Below are positions 9,822 to 18,199 of a stretch of DNA of 64,000 bases, in pieces (within the stretch, counting starts at the first letter, position 1; each line of letters opens with the position of its first letter). The notes under the pieces are model-generated. The model was not told the DNA's origin. It did not search any database and saw only the letters and a list, made by a program, of their open reading frames with translations. A program made the position numbers and the translations under genes. This stretch comes from JASSUD01 sp031963045 (GTDB lineage: Bacteria; Pseudomonadota; Gammaproteobacteria; Burkholderiales; Burkholderiaceae): assembly GCA_031963045.1 (NCBI GenBank), contig JASSUK010000042.1, positions 1-64,000 of the forward strand. Direction: 5' to 3'.

Positions 9822-10369
9822 GGATTCTCCAAAATATAGAAGGGGGATGAAGAATAAATATAAAATATTAATGATATTCCCATTCCAATTTCAAATAAAA
9901 AATCTTAATCTGTCCGTGCAGCAGTTACTAAAGCATAGTTTTAGGGCAAAAATATTTAAATAAGCTGCCTTTAGCTACAAGACTTCATTATGCCGTTAGC
10001 GCAAGCAACGGCTTTATATTTATGAATGCGTATCAAAAAGCACTTCACGGCTCATCTTTTAAATAACCCTGCTTCGTATTTATCGCACATTTTCTATCTT
10101 ACCTCTTTTTATTTAGATTGGCCAATGCGCCGCCATGCCCCATTCTTTTAAGGTGTGGTTGAAGAGAGATTAATCTACACCGGCATCGTGCCAACCTCTT
10201 AATCAAACTTAACAATAGTTACCCTCAGAATTAGGGGATAACTAGGGGGCAACTCACGGAACAGAAAAAATAGTACGTTAGTGCGTTGAAGACCACAAGG
10301 AATATAGACAAAAGTGGGGTTTAAGGTGCAGTGGAACGATAACCGACGTAAAGGTTTACTCCAAGTCGC
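9822..10369. other. Gene-free stretch
   Basis: AT-rich upstream region of the small secreted-protein gene, then sequence without an open frame of note. No tRNA, repeat or clear promoter could be supported. Confidence 0.4.
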
Positions 10370-10579
10370 TTGCTTTACTTAGAAGCCATATATAGCCTTA
10401 TCGTACGATTTTTTCCGTTTCGTGAGCAGACCCCTGAATGCATTCCGATCCGTCAAGAAGCGCGTGAATTGACTGGAAAGTATGAACGTTCATTAGGTGA
10501 ATTAGAGGCATTGCGTGGGCAGATTACTAAACAGGGTGCGCTTATCCATAGTTTTGCTCAGGGTAAAAGAACCGATTGA
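10370..10579 (+). CDS. Short hypothetical ORF upstream of Dam fragment
   Basis: 69 codons giving a charged helical peptide (REQTPECIPIRQEARELTGKYERSLGELEALRGQI) after a short hydrophobic start. Its end overlaps the Dam-like fragment in another frame, which suggests the pair came from a phage or plasmid operon. No family is recognised, and it may itself be the tail of a truncated gene. Confidence 0.35.
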   Translation: MLYLEAIYSLIVRFFPFREQTPECIPIRQEARELTGKYERSLGELEALRGQITKQGALIHSFAQGKRTD

Positions 10580-10682
10580 GAAATGGGATATCAGCGTTAA
10601 GCCGCCGATTACATGGTTTGGCGGCAAGTCGAGACTAGCCAAAAAGATCATGGCTATTTGTGCCCCCCCCAAAAAAATGTAA
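10536..10682 (+). pseudogene. N-terminal fragment of a D12-class adenine DNA methyltransferase (Dam-like)
   Basis: The frame opens at GTG 10536 and reads ...EPIEKWDISVKPP then ITWFGGKSRLAKKIMAIC. The PPITWFGGKSRLAKKI block is motif I (AdoMet-binding P-x-x-W-x-G-G-K) at the start of Dam/D12 N6-adenine methyltransferases. Homology stops at a C8-A7 tract near 10661, and the frame ends at TAA 10680 after 48 codons. The family is about 270 residues, so catalytic motif IV (DPPY) is missing. This is a dead 5' remnant, probably of a phage or mobile-element methylase, cut off by insertion or rearrangement next to the 147-bp inverted-repeat element. Confidence 0.75.
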
Positions 10683-10763
10683 AATTAGCTCGGGGAGCTA
10701 CGCCAAAAGTAAAACCTGTGGGAGTCTTTTCGGACAGATTATGTGCCCAATTTTTTGAATTAG

Positions 10764-10910
10764 GGAGAGTGATCCAAACTGGGGGCTGACGGCCGAACTC
10801 TTGGAAGCGAGCGCTTTGAAAGCGTCCAACAGCCGTCAGGAAAGTCGGGCCACACTCGATAATCAAAAAAATAAGTTGATTACGTCAGCCCCCAGTTTGG
10901 ATCACTCTCC
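10764..10910. mobile_element. 147-bp MITE-like element with 27-bp perfect terminal inverted repeats
   Basis: GGAGAGTGATCCAAACTGGG continuing into GGCTGAC (10764-10790) is exactly repeated in reverse complement at 10884-10910. The 93-base centre has no gene. No target duplication is obvious (flanks ATTAG / AACAC). The size and perfect arms fit a non-autonomous miniature element; no parent transposase with these ends is in the window. Confidence 0.7.
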
Positions 10911-11075
10911 AACACGAGCATAGATAGAAGCGGTTTCCATTGCTATTGGAAATCTGTTGGATCTTATACTATTATTTTAAAAGAGGGTTGTGTAGAAAAA
11001 GATTTACTAATCATTAATTTTTGGTTTCATGATTAATCCGAGACAAGATAGTTATAAATTGTTTGGAGAAATAGA

Positions 11076-13754
11076 ATGGTCATAACTGGAAGCCCTTTTT
11101 TACCATGTTCGGTATTACGTTCAAGCTCATCCTCCTCATCGCAGGTTTTTCCGGAAATAAATAGTTCAGCTGAGGTGGAAATACGCGATCAAGCAATAAA
11201 TTTTAATAATCGATCTAAAAGAAGCAATAATGCTTCAGGCGAATGTCAATATTCAACTGTAAACGTTCAGATCAATGATTTTCCGCAGTCATCATTAGAA
11301 GTTAATCGGCTTAGTTCTTTTATAAACCAAGCATCAATCTATGCATCTGGAAATATTCAATCAACCGATCTGCATCATGGGCAAGTGGACAATGTCGAAG
11401 CAATTACTGATGCATTTCAGTCCTTGCAAATAAGGCATCAGCCTGAGGCTGTTACTGCTCCATCTCAAAGGGAAATTAGCTTTTCCGCAGATGAACAAAT
11501 AAGAAAAATATTGCCTAACAAGGCTCTTGACTTATTAGAAGAGATTAAATTATCCATTAACAATGCTGGTAAATTTATAAAAGCAATCGAAAATTTGCTC
11601 GGTTATGGAGTAGGGATTCGTATATTTTATAAGATAAACGATGTCGGTAGCTTAGTAAATTTCCTGAAGAATCCATCTGATAACATTCATAAAAATGAAA
11701 TAAAGGTACTTTGGACACTTGCAGATAAAATGGTATGTGCTTTTCTTAAATATAATTTCATTAGCACCTCTTCGATTAACGAGATTTTAGAACTAAAATC
11801 TTTGATGCAAGAACAGTTATGGGAAAATGTAGAAAATAAATTTCAAGAAATGATTGATTTTACCATTGGTAAAATCAATGCATACTGGAAAAATAAAAAT
11901 GATGGGCAGGATATATTTTTTCTACTTGAAAATTTATATGTATTGGTTAAATATATTAAAAATTTTAATAAAAAAGAAAATAATTTATTAAAAATAATAA
12001 TCAATTTGAGTAGCGTTATTCAATATATTCCTTCAAAAGAAGAAAGATTTCGGAGAAAATTAAATGTTTTAGTGTCTAAAATTTTAAATGAGATATCTGT
12101 GCACGATTATAAATATAATTTTCACCTTTCTGAATTTGAATTGCCGTTGCAGAGATTATACGTACACTTTTCGTATTTGGAAAATAACTCAGATTATTAT
12201 ATAAATTATCTTGCCAACTATACGTGCCAGAGTTTAATAAATATTTATAAATTTTCTTACTTTATTAACGATGGAGCCAATTCTTCAGAATTGAGTAAAA
12301 GCCAACAAAGTGATTGGTATGTAAAGCTGCGAGAATACTATAAAATAGTAAATGAAGGTGAAATTAAAAAAATTAAATTTAGTGATTTAAAATATTTTTT
12401 AGATAAGCTAACTAACTTAGAAAAAAAATTATTTTTAGGTGGTTTATACGAAAATTTAATTCATAATTTATTTGGCATTAAGCTAAAAAACTGTACGCGG
12501 CAACAGGTTTTTGAGCTTTTGGATAAGATTATAAATGAGTACCCGGCTTTAATGGCAAAGCAGAGTTTTATAAGAAATATCAAACTTCCCGCAGAGGAGA
12601 GTTTTTTTTGGGTTTCCGCATTGCCAGAAATAAACCAAAGGGTGGAATTAAATAATTGGCTTAAAAAAATTTCTAACGAAAGAAAATCGCAATCTGAATT
12701 TCTTGCAAGCTTGAAAGGTTTGTTATTAAATTCTATTTTTACTGTGCCGCTCAAATTTAACTATCTAATCAAACATGCTAAAAGAAAAATAATAAAGAAA
12801 GTCAGGCAAAAAGTTTATCCGTTCCTAAAATTAGGTGATTTAGATTTTCGAAGTAGTCCATTTCGTCATCTTCGTTATATGAGAACAGCGATGGATAATA
12901 TCCCCTCTTATCGGAACACCGCCTCTATGAAATATGTAGATGAAAATGGCAAAGCATTTTATTTAATGGCCCATAGTATGGGAAACCCTCAAGGGGGGAA
13001 GATAATTTTACCTAGGCGGTTCGTAGTAGGCGATGATAATTGCTCAGATCGTGGACACAGTGAGGCAGTGTTATTGGCCGCTCATGCAATTGGTCATATT
13101 AAGGTTAAAGGCTGGGGTACATTGAACCTAGCTGGCCTTAAGCAAGAGTATTGTGCATCCACCAATGAGCCATGTTCTACAGGGGAGGCCTGCAAATTGA
13201 GTCTGCTGCCCTCATTACCTACTATATTTTATGCTAATAGTTATAAAGGCCATGAAGATGCAAACGGCTTTATGGATAAGCTTCATGCACACCAGTGGAG
13301 AAAGAATGAAGACGAATCTTATGAAAGCGAGGTCGAAAGCGAAGAAGAATGTGAAGTATTTGTGTTAGACGGGGAGTATTTTAAGGGCTTGGATTTGACC
13401 CACGAGCAAGAGCGAGAACCAGTCCCCGCTTGGCGTTTGCGTGATCACATTAAAGAAAAATCTCCTTATTATTCAGAACCTCTAGAAAACTCCTTTGAAA
13501 ACAAATATTTTTCTGGTTATGTAAATATTCATAAAAATAGCTATAAAGCCCCGTTAATAGGAAAAAACGAGAGAATTGTAAAGTTAGGCATAAAAACAGA
13601 ATCAGAAGTAGACGAACTGGATAGTGAAGTAGACTTAACAGCCGCTGTAGATACCTTCTGTGAGATAAGCGAACAACTTAAAATTTTACTCAGCAAACTT
13701 AAATCTTTGCGGAATGAAGCCCTCCAATATTCTGGGGAAATAACCAAAATTTAA
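11076..13754 (+). CDS. Large putative effector/toxin with C-terminal cytidine-deaminase-like motif
   Basis: 892 residues, AT-rich, with a Ser-rich polar leader (about 1-150) such as type III substrates often have, then a long mostly helical region (about 150-600). Near residue 661 comes H661-S-E663 in a DRGHSEAVLLAAHAIG helix, followed after a strand region by P699-C700 and C706 in NEPCSTGEACKL. H-x-E plus P-C-x(n)-C is the zinc/catalytic signature of the cytidine deaminase fold, as found in APOBEC and in bacterial polymorphic-toxin deaminases. Here the cysteines are five residues apart and the HxE-to-PC spacing is 35, so it is a divergent member. An acidic segment (ESEVESEEECEVF) and a helical tail follow. 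No signal peptide. It stands alone, with IS debris on both sides. Proposed role (inference): secreted nucleic-acid or nucleotide deaminase effector. Confidence 0.7.
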   Translation: MVITGSPFLPCSVLRSSSSSSSQVFPEINSSAEVEIRDQAINFNNRSKRSNNASGECQYSTVNVQINDFPQSSLEVNRLSSFINQASIYASGNIQSTDLHHGQVDNVEAITDAFQSLQIRHQPEAVTAPSQREISFSADEQIRKILPNKALDLLEEIKLSINNAGKFIKAIENLLGYGVGIRIFYKINDVGSLVNFLKNPSDNIHKNEIKVLWTLADKMVCAFLKYNFISTSSINEILELKSLMQEQLWENVENKFQEMIDFTIGKINAYWKNKNDGQDIFFLLENLYVLVKYIKNFNKKENNLLKIIINLSSVIQYIPSKEERFRRKLNVLVSKILNEISVHDYKYNFHLSEFELPLQRLYVHFSYLENNSDYYINYLANYTCQSLINIYKFSYFINDGANSSELSKSQQSDWYVKLREYYKIVNEGEIKKIKFSDLKYFLDKLTNLEKKLFLGGLYENLIHNLFGIKLKNCTRQQVFELLDKIINEYPALMAKQSFIRNIKLPAEESFFWVSALPEINQRVELNNWLKKISNERKSQSEFLASLKGLLLNSIFTVPLKFNYLIKHAKRKIIKKVRQKVYPFLKLGDLDFRSSPFRHLRYMRTAMDNIPSYRNTASMKYVDENGKAFYLMAHSMGNPQGGKIILPRRFVVGDDNCSDRGHSEAVLLAAHAIGHIKVKGWGTLNLAGLKQEYCASTNEPCSTGEACKLSLLPSLPTIFYANSYKGHEDANGFMDKLHAHQWRKNEDESYESEVESEEECEVFVLDGEYFKGLDLTHEQEREPVPAWRLRDHIKEKSPYYSEPLENSFENKYFSGYVNIHKNSYKAPLIGKNERIVKLGIKTESEVDELDSEVDLTAAVDTFCEISEQLKILLSKLKSLRNEALQYSGEITKI

Positions 13755-13885
13755 TAGAAAATAAGTTTGATTGAGAGGTTTAAGGTTGCAGTGAAACGGT
13801 TAACTGTAACGGCTCGCTTTTGAAACCGGCCATGCTCGCAATCAGCGCACTTTCTGTCTCAGATTAATTGCAACTAGCGGAGCGT

Positions 13886-14190
13886 CCAGAGGGTGTCAGT
13901 AATTTTGTGCAAAAGAAGTCATATGAAGTTGATAAAAAAGGACACATATGACGAAGATAGACAAAGCGATATTAGAGCAATTTCTAGAGGGAGTAGATCT
14001 GTCGAATCCTAAATCGATATTCACGGAAGGCGGGTTGTTTAGTCAGCTTAAAAAGTCACTGGCAGAAAGAATATTGCAAGCTGAGTTAGAACATTATCTT
14101 GAGCAAGAACGTAGCACAGGAGAGATAAAGAATAATAATAAAAATGGCAGTAGCAAGAAATCAGTCTTAGCTGTTAAAACCTGCAATTGA
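13886..14190 (+). pseudogene. IS256-family (mutator) transposase, 5' remnant with left end
   Basis: An IS256-type terminal sequence (GAGGGTGTCAGTAATTTTGT) at about 13889 precedes a frame starting at ATG 13948: MTKIDKAILEQFLEG..., then FSQLKKSLAERILQAELEHYL. LKKxLAERxLxAELxxHL is the conserved N-terminal block of IS256 transposases, which are about 400 residues long. The frame stops after 80 codons, and the sequence beyond 14170 is unrelated, so the DDE catalytic part is lost. Confidence 0.75.
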
Positions 14191-14401
14191 AAATGCGCCG
14201 ACCTGCAATAAGCGGGATTTTCAACCAGGAATAATTGCAACTGACGAGATGCCCAAACCAGCATTATTTTCAACGGACTAAAAATGCAGAGACGATGGGA
14301 TGAGCAGAGGGCATTCAAACAGAAAATAAGGTAATATTTTACTTTAATATCGGCGTATTAATATGTATTCTGCTAAAAGTGCCTTAATATTAAAGTTCGA
14401 A

Positions 14402-14702
14402 TGTCAAGGCTAAATAGAAATGTCTGACTTTTATTATTTCCCATTAAAGAAAGGGCCATTTCATTGCTTCTAAGATCAATATTTTTTAGCTAGGGCTTCA
14501 CATTGCAATGGTCTGCCTTTTAATCTAGTTTTGATAGCTACCATTTTGCGTGGTGAATCTGCTAATACTGCATCGAGGCCAAGGCACGCTGCACGCTGGT
14601 AATCAAGCTCATTATTGATTGCAATTGCGAGGATTTTTACTAGTGCTTGCCGACGAAAACAAGCGATTGTTTTAGGTGTCCATATCTACTTAGCTGCTAC
14701 AA
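14402..14702. mobile_element. Relic bounded by ISNCY-like ends
   Basis: TGTCAAGGCTAAATAGAAAT at 14402 resembles the left end of the intact element at 14957 (TGTCATGGCTAATTACAAAT). CTACTTAGCTGCTACA ending near 14702 resembles its right end (CTACTTAGCCCCTACA). The two ends enclose only about 300 bases and no transposase. The inside carries the GDPD fragment listed next. Confidence 0.45.
14476..14670 (-). pseudogene. Glycerophosphodiester phosphodiesterase C-terminal fragment
   Basis: The minus-strand frame reads FRRQALVKILAIAINNELDY, QRAACLGLDAVLADSPRKMV, AIKTRLKGRPLQCEALAKKY, then stop. A GLDAVLADSPRKMVAI segment is typical of the last strand/helix of the GDPD TIM barrel (GVDGIxTDxPxxL). The gene has no start and lacks the metal-binding and HxH catalytic parts, so it is a 3' scrap trapped among IS ends. 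Confidence 0.55.
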
Positions 14703-14711
14703 AAAATGTCA

Positions 14712-14789
14712 AGGGTCGGATAAGAGAGAACCATTGCTAGCTCTCCCTCTCCTAAGAACTGTACGTGCGAGTCGCCCCGCATACAGCTC
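14712..14789 (-). ncRNA. Group II intron 3' tail (domains V-VI), minus strand
   Basis: On the minus strand, a 34-base segment begins GAGCTGTATGCGGGGCGACT (14789 to 14756). It folds as domain V: catalytic AGC triad near the 5' end, a GCGA tetraloop, and a returning strand CGCACGTACAGTTC. TTAGGAG and a second stem-loop (domain VI) follow, ending about TTATCCGAC at 14712. Only this tail remains; domains I-III and the reverse transcriptase are absent. Confidence 0.7.
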
Positions 14790-14873
14790 AAGCCAAGAAT
14801 ACAGCACTGTTTAAGGCACCGGGCAATACGGAGACTGGGTGGCGGCATAGTAATGCTGTATTCTTGGCTTGAG
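14787..14873. repeat. 20-bp perfect inverted repeat joining the two intron tails
   Basis: CTCAAGCCAAGAATACAGCA (14787-14806) is the exact reverse complement of 14854-14873. It is the sequence just upstream of domain V in both intron tails, so the two tails face away from each other around a 47-base centre. Confidence 0.75.
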
Positions 14874-14946
14874 CCGTGTGCCTGGCGACGGGCCTGCACG
14901 GTACTTAGGGGACGGCGGGGTAGCAATCCGCCGCTGTTACCCGACC
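14871..14946 (+). ncRNA. Group II intron 3' tail (domains V-VI), plus strand
   Basis: Domain V occupies 14871-14904 (34 bases): GAGCCGTGTG, a CCTG/CGGG stem with GCGA loop, then CTGCACGGTAC. TTAGGGG and a domain VI hairpin (GGCGG...CCGCC) follow, ending TTACCCGAC near 14946. The catalytic AGC and GNRA loop are intact, but the rest of the ribozyme and the intron-encoded protein are missing. Confidence 0.7.
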
Positions 14947-15040
14947 CGCTACAAAATGTCATGGCTAATTACAAATGTCTGGTTTCTGGCTAAATAGAAA
15001 TGTCTTGTTTTTATGACTTAAAATAAAACAAGAAGCAGGG

Positions 15041-15099
15041 TTGACCACAGCAGCCCCCGCCGGGCCCTCTATCCCAAGAACGGGGGCTGCTGTGGTCAA
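15041..15099. terminator. Strong 19-bp hairpin inside the IS left end
   Basis: TTGACCACAGCAGCCCCCG (15041-15059) pairs perfectly with 15081-15099 around a 21-base loop. It lies 50 bases beyond the transposase stop, on the downstream side. There is no U-tract, so it may act as a transcription barrier, an RNA-stability hairpin or a nested small element rather than a standard terminator. Confidence 0.5.
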
Positions 15100-15151
15100 T
15101 CACAAACGTTGAGAGTCGCCCAAGTTCAAATGTCTTTATTTCCGTCGTAAT

Positions 15152-16564
15152 CTATATTCGATGTGGTGTATTTTGGTTACTGCGATGAGCCGCTACTTGC
15201 ATAACCGCTGTTGTTAAATCCTCTATGGTGAATTCCCGCTGTTTTTTTGTTCGTGCCTGACGCTTTTTCTGATTCGGGACTATGCCTTGATTAGATCTTG
15301 ATGGGGAACCAGAAGCAGGGCGGTTATCACGTTGGGCTTGTATAAGCTGTGCTGCCTGGAGAACATGGCTCAAGCGTTTATGCTCTACGACTGCACCTTG
15401 ATTGATTTCAGATAATCTATCATAGCGTTGATAATCAAAGATCATACCGTTAGCATGTAGTTCAATTCGGCCATCAGGATATTCGTACACTTCAATATAT
15501 TGATGAATCAACTTTCGGGTTTCAACGGTATCATTAAGCAGATAAATCACACGGTCATACTGTACTGTCAATGAATGCGTTACACGGCGTGGTTCACGCC
15601 ATGTAAAAATAGTATCGAGATCCTCATCTTCACGCAGTGGACGGTGTGCATTGAAGCTGCTTTTAGGGGGCTTTGCAAAACGCGCATTAAAATCAGCAAT
15701 AAAGCACGGGATAAAAGCGTTAGCTGCTTCTTTATTACTAATATCACGTAATCGAAGTTCTTTAACTAACCGATCTTGCAAAGTCAGATTAGCTCTCTCA
15801 ACACGCCCCTTCGCTTGACTTAAATTCGCACAAATATTTTCAATATTAAGCTCGTACATGGCACGACCGAAATGAGTCATACCTTTATCGCTACGCGTGG
15901 CATGTTGTGCACTACGGAAAATAGTGGCCTTATCGCTATAAAATGCAAGTGGCTTGCCATATTTTTCTAAATAAGCGCGTGTTGCTTCAAAATAGCTAAA
16001 AGTGGATTCGGTGGGGGTGAAATGCAGATGCATGATGCGGCTGGTGGCATCGTCGATATAGGCCAGCAACGTACAGGCAGGACCTCGACCCTCAAACCAA
16101 TCATGATCACTGCCATCAATCTGAATTAATTCACCCAGACAAGACCGTCGATTTCTGGGTTGGTAAATCTTAGGAGGGCATTGTCTTTTAGGGACCCATA
16201 GGTTTGCTTCAATCATCAAGCGGCGTACCGTTTCCTTAGCCAGCTTGATGCCGTGACATTCGCGCAGTTTCTCACAGGCTAACGTGGGGCCAAAGTCTGC
16301 GTAGTGCGCACGAATAAGTGCAATTGCACGTGCAGTAATATTTGCTGGAAGTTGATGATTACTTGCTTTGCCGCGGTGACGAGAGGCTATCCCAGCGGCT
16401 CCAAATTGGAGATAGCGATCAACAATTCGTGTAATTTGCCGAGCACTCAAGCCCAGGCGTTCTGCAGCCTGATAATGCTTTAAACGACGCTCAATAACTG
16501 CTTCTATGACTTTGACGCGGTCAAGTTCGCGCATGCTCATCGTAATACATCCAGGTTTAGCCAT
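15152..16564 (-). CDS. ISNCY (IS1202-like) family transposase
   Basis: 470 residues, full length. The N-terminus is a helix-turn-helix region (LDRVKVIEAVIERRLKHYQA, then LGLSARQITRIVDRYLQ) that binds the IS ends. The core is an rve-type DDE integrase domain: D in IQIDGSDHDWFEG, D in LAFYSDKATIFRS and E in QAKGRVERANLTLQD. A basic C-terminal tail (NQKKRQARTKKQRE) follows. It catalyses cut/copy of the surrounding element. ATG at 16562-16564. No frameshift or stop is visible, so the element may still be active. Confidence 0.85.
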   Translation of the reverse strand: MAKPGCITMSMRELDRVKVIEAVIERRLKHYQAAERLGLSARQITRIVDRYLQFGAAGIASRHRGKASNHQLPANITARAIALIRAHYADFGPTLACEKLRECHGIKLAKETVRRLMIEANLWVPKRQCPPKIYQPRNRRSCLGELIQIDGSDHDWFEGRGPACTLLAYIDDATSRIMHLHFTPTESTFSYFEATRAYLEKYGKPLAFYSDKATIFRSAQHATRSDKGMTHFGRAMYELNIENICANLSQAKGRVERANLTLQDRLVKELRLRDISNKEAANAFIPCFIADFNARFAKPPKSSFNAHRPLREDEDLDTIFTWREPRRVTHSLTVQYDRVIYLLNDTVETRKLIHQYIEVYEYPDGRIELHANGMIFDYQRYDRLSEINQGAVVEHKRLSHVLQAAQLIQAQRDNRPASGSPSRSNQGIVPNQKKRQARTKKQREFTIEDLTTAVMQVAAHRSNQNTPHRI

Positions 16565-16638
16565 TAAAACCCTCAGCTTAGCGGTATAAATTGCTCAGCA
16601 TAGGGTTAAAAACCAGACATTACTACTTAGCCCCTACA

Positions 16639-16975
16639 AAAAATAATGCGATAATTTGTGTTATGTAAAATTAAACATAGACACTGATGAAGGTCCGCGA
16701 CTAACCTTCACCGCGCCTACGCCTCCTCCTTGTGGGCAACTTTCAGCCTTGCGTGGATACGTTCAACTATCAGTTCATGCTCTAGCCTCAGCGCGTCCGT
16801 TGAAAGTAAAGTGGGCTGCGCGAGCTACTGAAAAATAATGCGCAGCACTTTGCATCATTCCTCCTTGCGAGCCACGTATGACCGTTTCCGTATCATGCAG
16901 CTCAGCAATAACATTACATCTCGATTTTTCGGAGTGTAAGACCAAAATTGTAGTCTCTCTTATTTAATTAACGAT
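16639..16975. other. Gene-free stretch right of the IS
   Basis: A 60-codon plus frame (16656-16838) is open, but its Pro/Ala-rich product and lack of ribosome binding site argue against a gene. Nothing else is seen. Confidence 0.4.
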
Positions 16976-17282
16976 TTATGTCATGTCCAGGGATGTTTTT
17001 GGATTAATGATGTTGATGTTATGAAATGGCTGAAGCGCTAGCAAATCTGCGTCAGCGCACAAAATAAATTTTTCACGTGTTCCTGCTTCACTTCCTTCTT
17101 TTTTTGCAGCTTGAATACTTTGTTTGATGCGTTCAATGGATGTTTGCATACGCTCGCATACGCTCATCCATAGGCAATCCCTTGCCCATATTGAATTTAT
17201 CTAAAGCTTCCTCGTGCTCTCTATCCAATTCTTGCTTGGCTTTTTCAATAATTTCGTAGTCTGATTTGGAAAAAGTTTCCAT
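16976..17282 (-). pseudogene. Frameshifted PIN-toxin-like gene (10-bp duplication)
   Basis: The ATG at 17282 has a good ribosome binding site (AGGAG, 7 bases away) and opens METFSKSDYEIIEKAKQELD..., ending ...KGLPMDERMRAYANIH. The continuation is in another frame: TSIERIKQSIQAAKKEG, then REKFILCADADLLALQPFHN and INIINPKTSLDMT. A direct duplication GCATACGCTC-GCATACGCTC near 17150-17170 explains the shift. The tail (DxDLLxLxPFxxIxIxxPxxxL) is like the last strand of PIN-domain RNase toxins. The N-terminal half could derive from an antitoxin-like or DUF protein. Dead unless reading resumes by slippage. Confidence 0.5.
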
Positions 17283-17846
17283 GAATGCTCCTGTTAAAGA
17301 ATACAGAAAGGAAGGCCTTTCTGTTCTTTGAAGCATAGGGGCATTTTGTGTGTAGGACTATTTGTCGAATGGTATAGGGCTAAAAAATTAGTATTTTTAT
17401 TTGGCTAAATCTTTTTATCTCAATTGATGGTTTCATATTTTCAGCTGTTGGTAGAATAAGCGAGAGAAGAGGATTTTATTTTTGCTGATCTGCCAAATAG
17501 CGACGGTTTTTTTAGATATAACAAGTATCAGTTTTCATGAGTGAATAAAGAGCGCCTTGCTAGCTCTTTGTCCCAGGTCAAGGCGCGAGACGTAAAAGTT
17601 CTGGTAGAAAATGCTAATCATGATTGCGTATATGATCTTTATTCCGATTTTTAATTTACATTAAAAAAGTTTCACGCTATTCTGAAATTTCAGACAATAC
17701 GGTGGACCACATGCATTATGAAGAGTTAATTATTTCAACAAATACTTAAGACTTAAGAATAGTTATGGTTTTTATGGTAAATTAATGAAAAAAATAGAAA
17801 ATCGTCTGGCGGAGATATGAACTTTCTTAATAAAAAGGATTAGACC
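17283..17846. other. AT-rich intergenic stretch
   Basis: No open frame of note. It lies between the divergent starts of the frameshifted genes at 16976-17282 and 17847-18154 and must hold their former promoters. No sharp -35/-10 pair could be chosen. Confidence 0.35.
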
Positions 17847-18154
17847 GTGACTCTAGGAGAAGAAATAGCCCTCGACCTAATAGCTAGTTCGTTTTCAGTA
17901 AGTCCAGTTAACGCATGCGTCGAATCTATCACCAAAAATGATTATGCAAGACTAGATCCTGGACAACGCTCGTATGTGGCGCTTGCGCAGATCTATTGGA
18001 GTAAGAGGGATATACGATTGCAGAAGCTTTATCATACATTGGCTTAGATAATATTAAAAAGCTTATTGAATATTGGGGCGATCCTGCAATTGTAAAGCGC
18101 CAAAAGATACGGAGAATATTAGATGCACAAGATAAAGCACAACAAACATTTTAA
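17847..18154 (+). pseudogene. Small frameshifted gene, hypothetical
   Basis: The GTG at 17847 follows AAAAGGAT and begins MTLGEEIALDLIASSFSVS, with ...LDPGQRSYVALAQIYWSK. The first frame ends at 18045, but a second frame continues smoothly from about 18005: EGYTIAEALSYIGLDNIKKL, then EYWGDPAIVKRQKIRRILDA, stopping at 18154. One indel around 18005-18012 joins them into a product of about 100 residues. No family is recognised. Confidence 0.45.
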
Positions 18155-18199
18155 TTTGACCTATTAGTCCTGCTACGTATCTAGGCACAACAAAACATT

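Larger units (their letters stand above)
14957..16638 (-). mobile_element. ISNCY-like insertion sequence, apparently complete
   Basis: Left end TGTCATGGCTAATTACAAAT with GTCTGGTTT at 14957 and right end (reverse complement) TGTAGGGGCTAAGTAGTAAT with GTCTGGTTT ending at 16638 match at most positions. They enclose 1,682 bp with one intact transposase. Inside the left end the motif AAATGTC recurs several times (14977, 14998, 15128), as expected for transposase-binding repeats. The flanks (CAAAA / AAAAA) allow at most a poor target duplication. It was inserted directly next to the group II intron tail. Confidence 0.65.

Noticed and set aside
16656..16838. 60-codon plus ORF right of the ISNCY-like element
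   Set aside because: Odd composition, no ribosome binding site and no motif.
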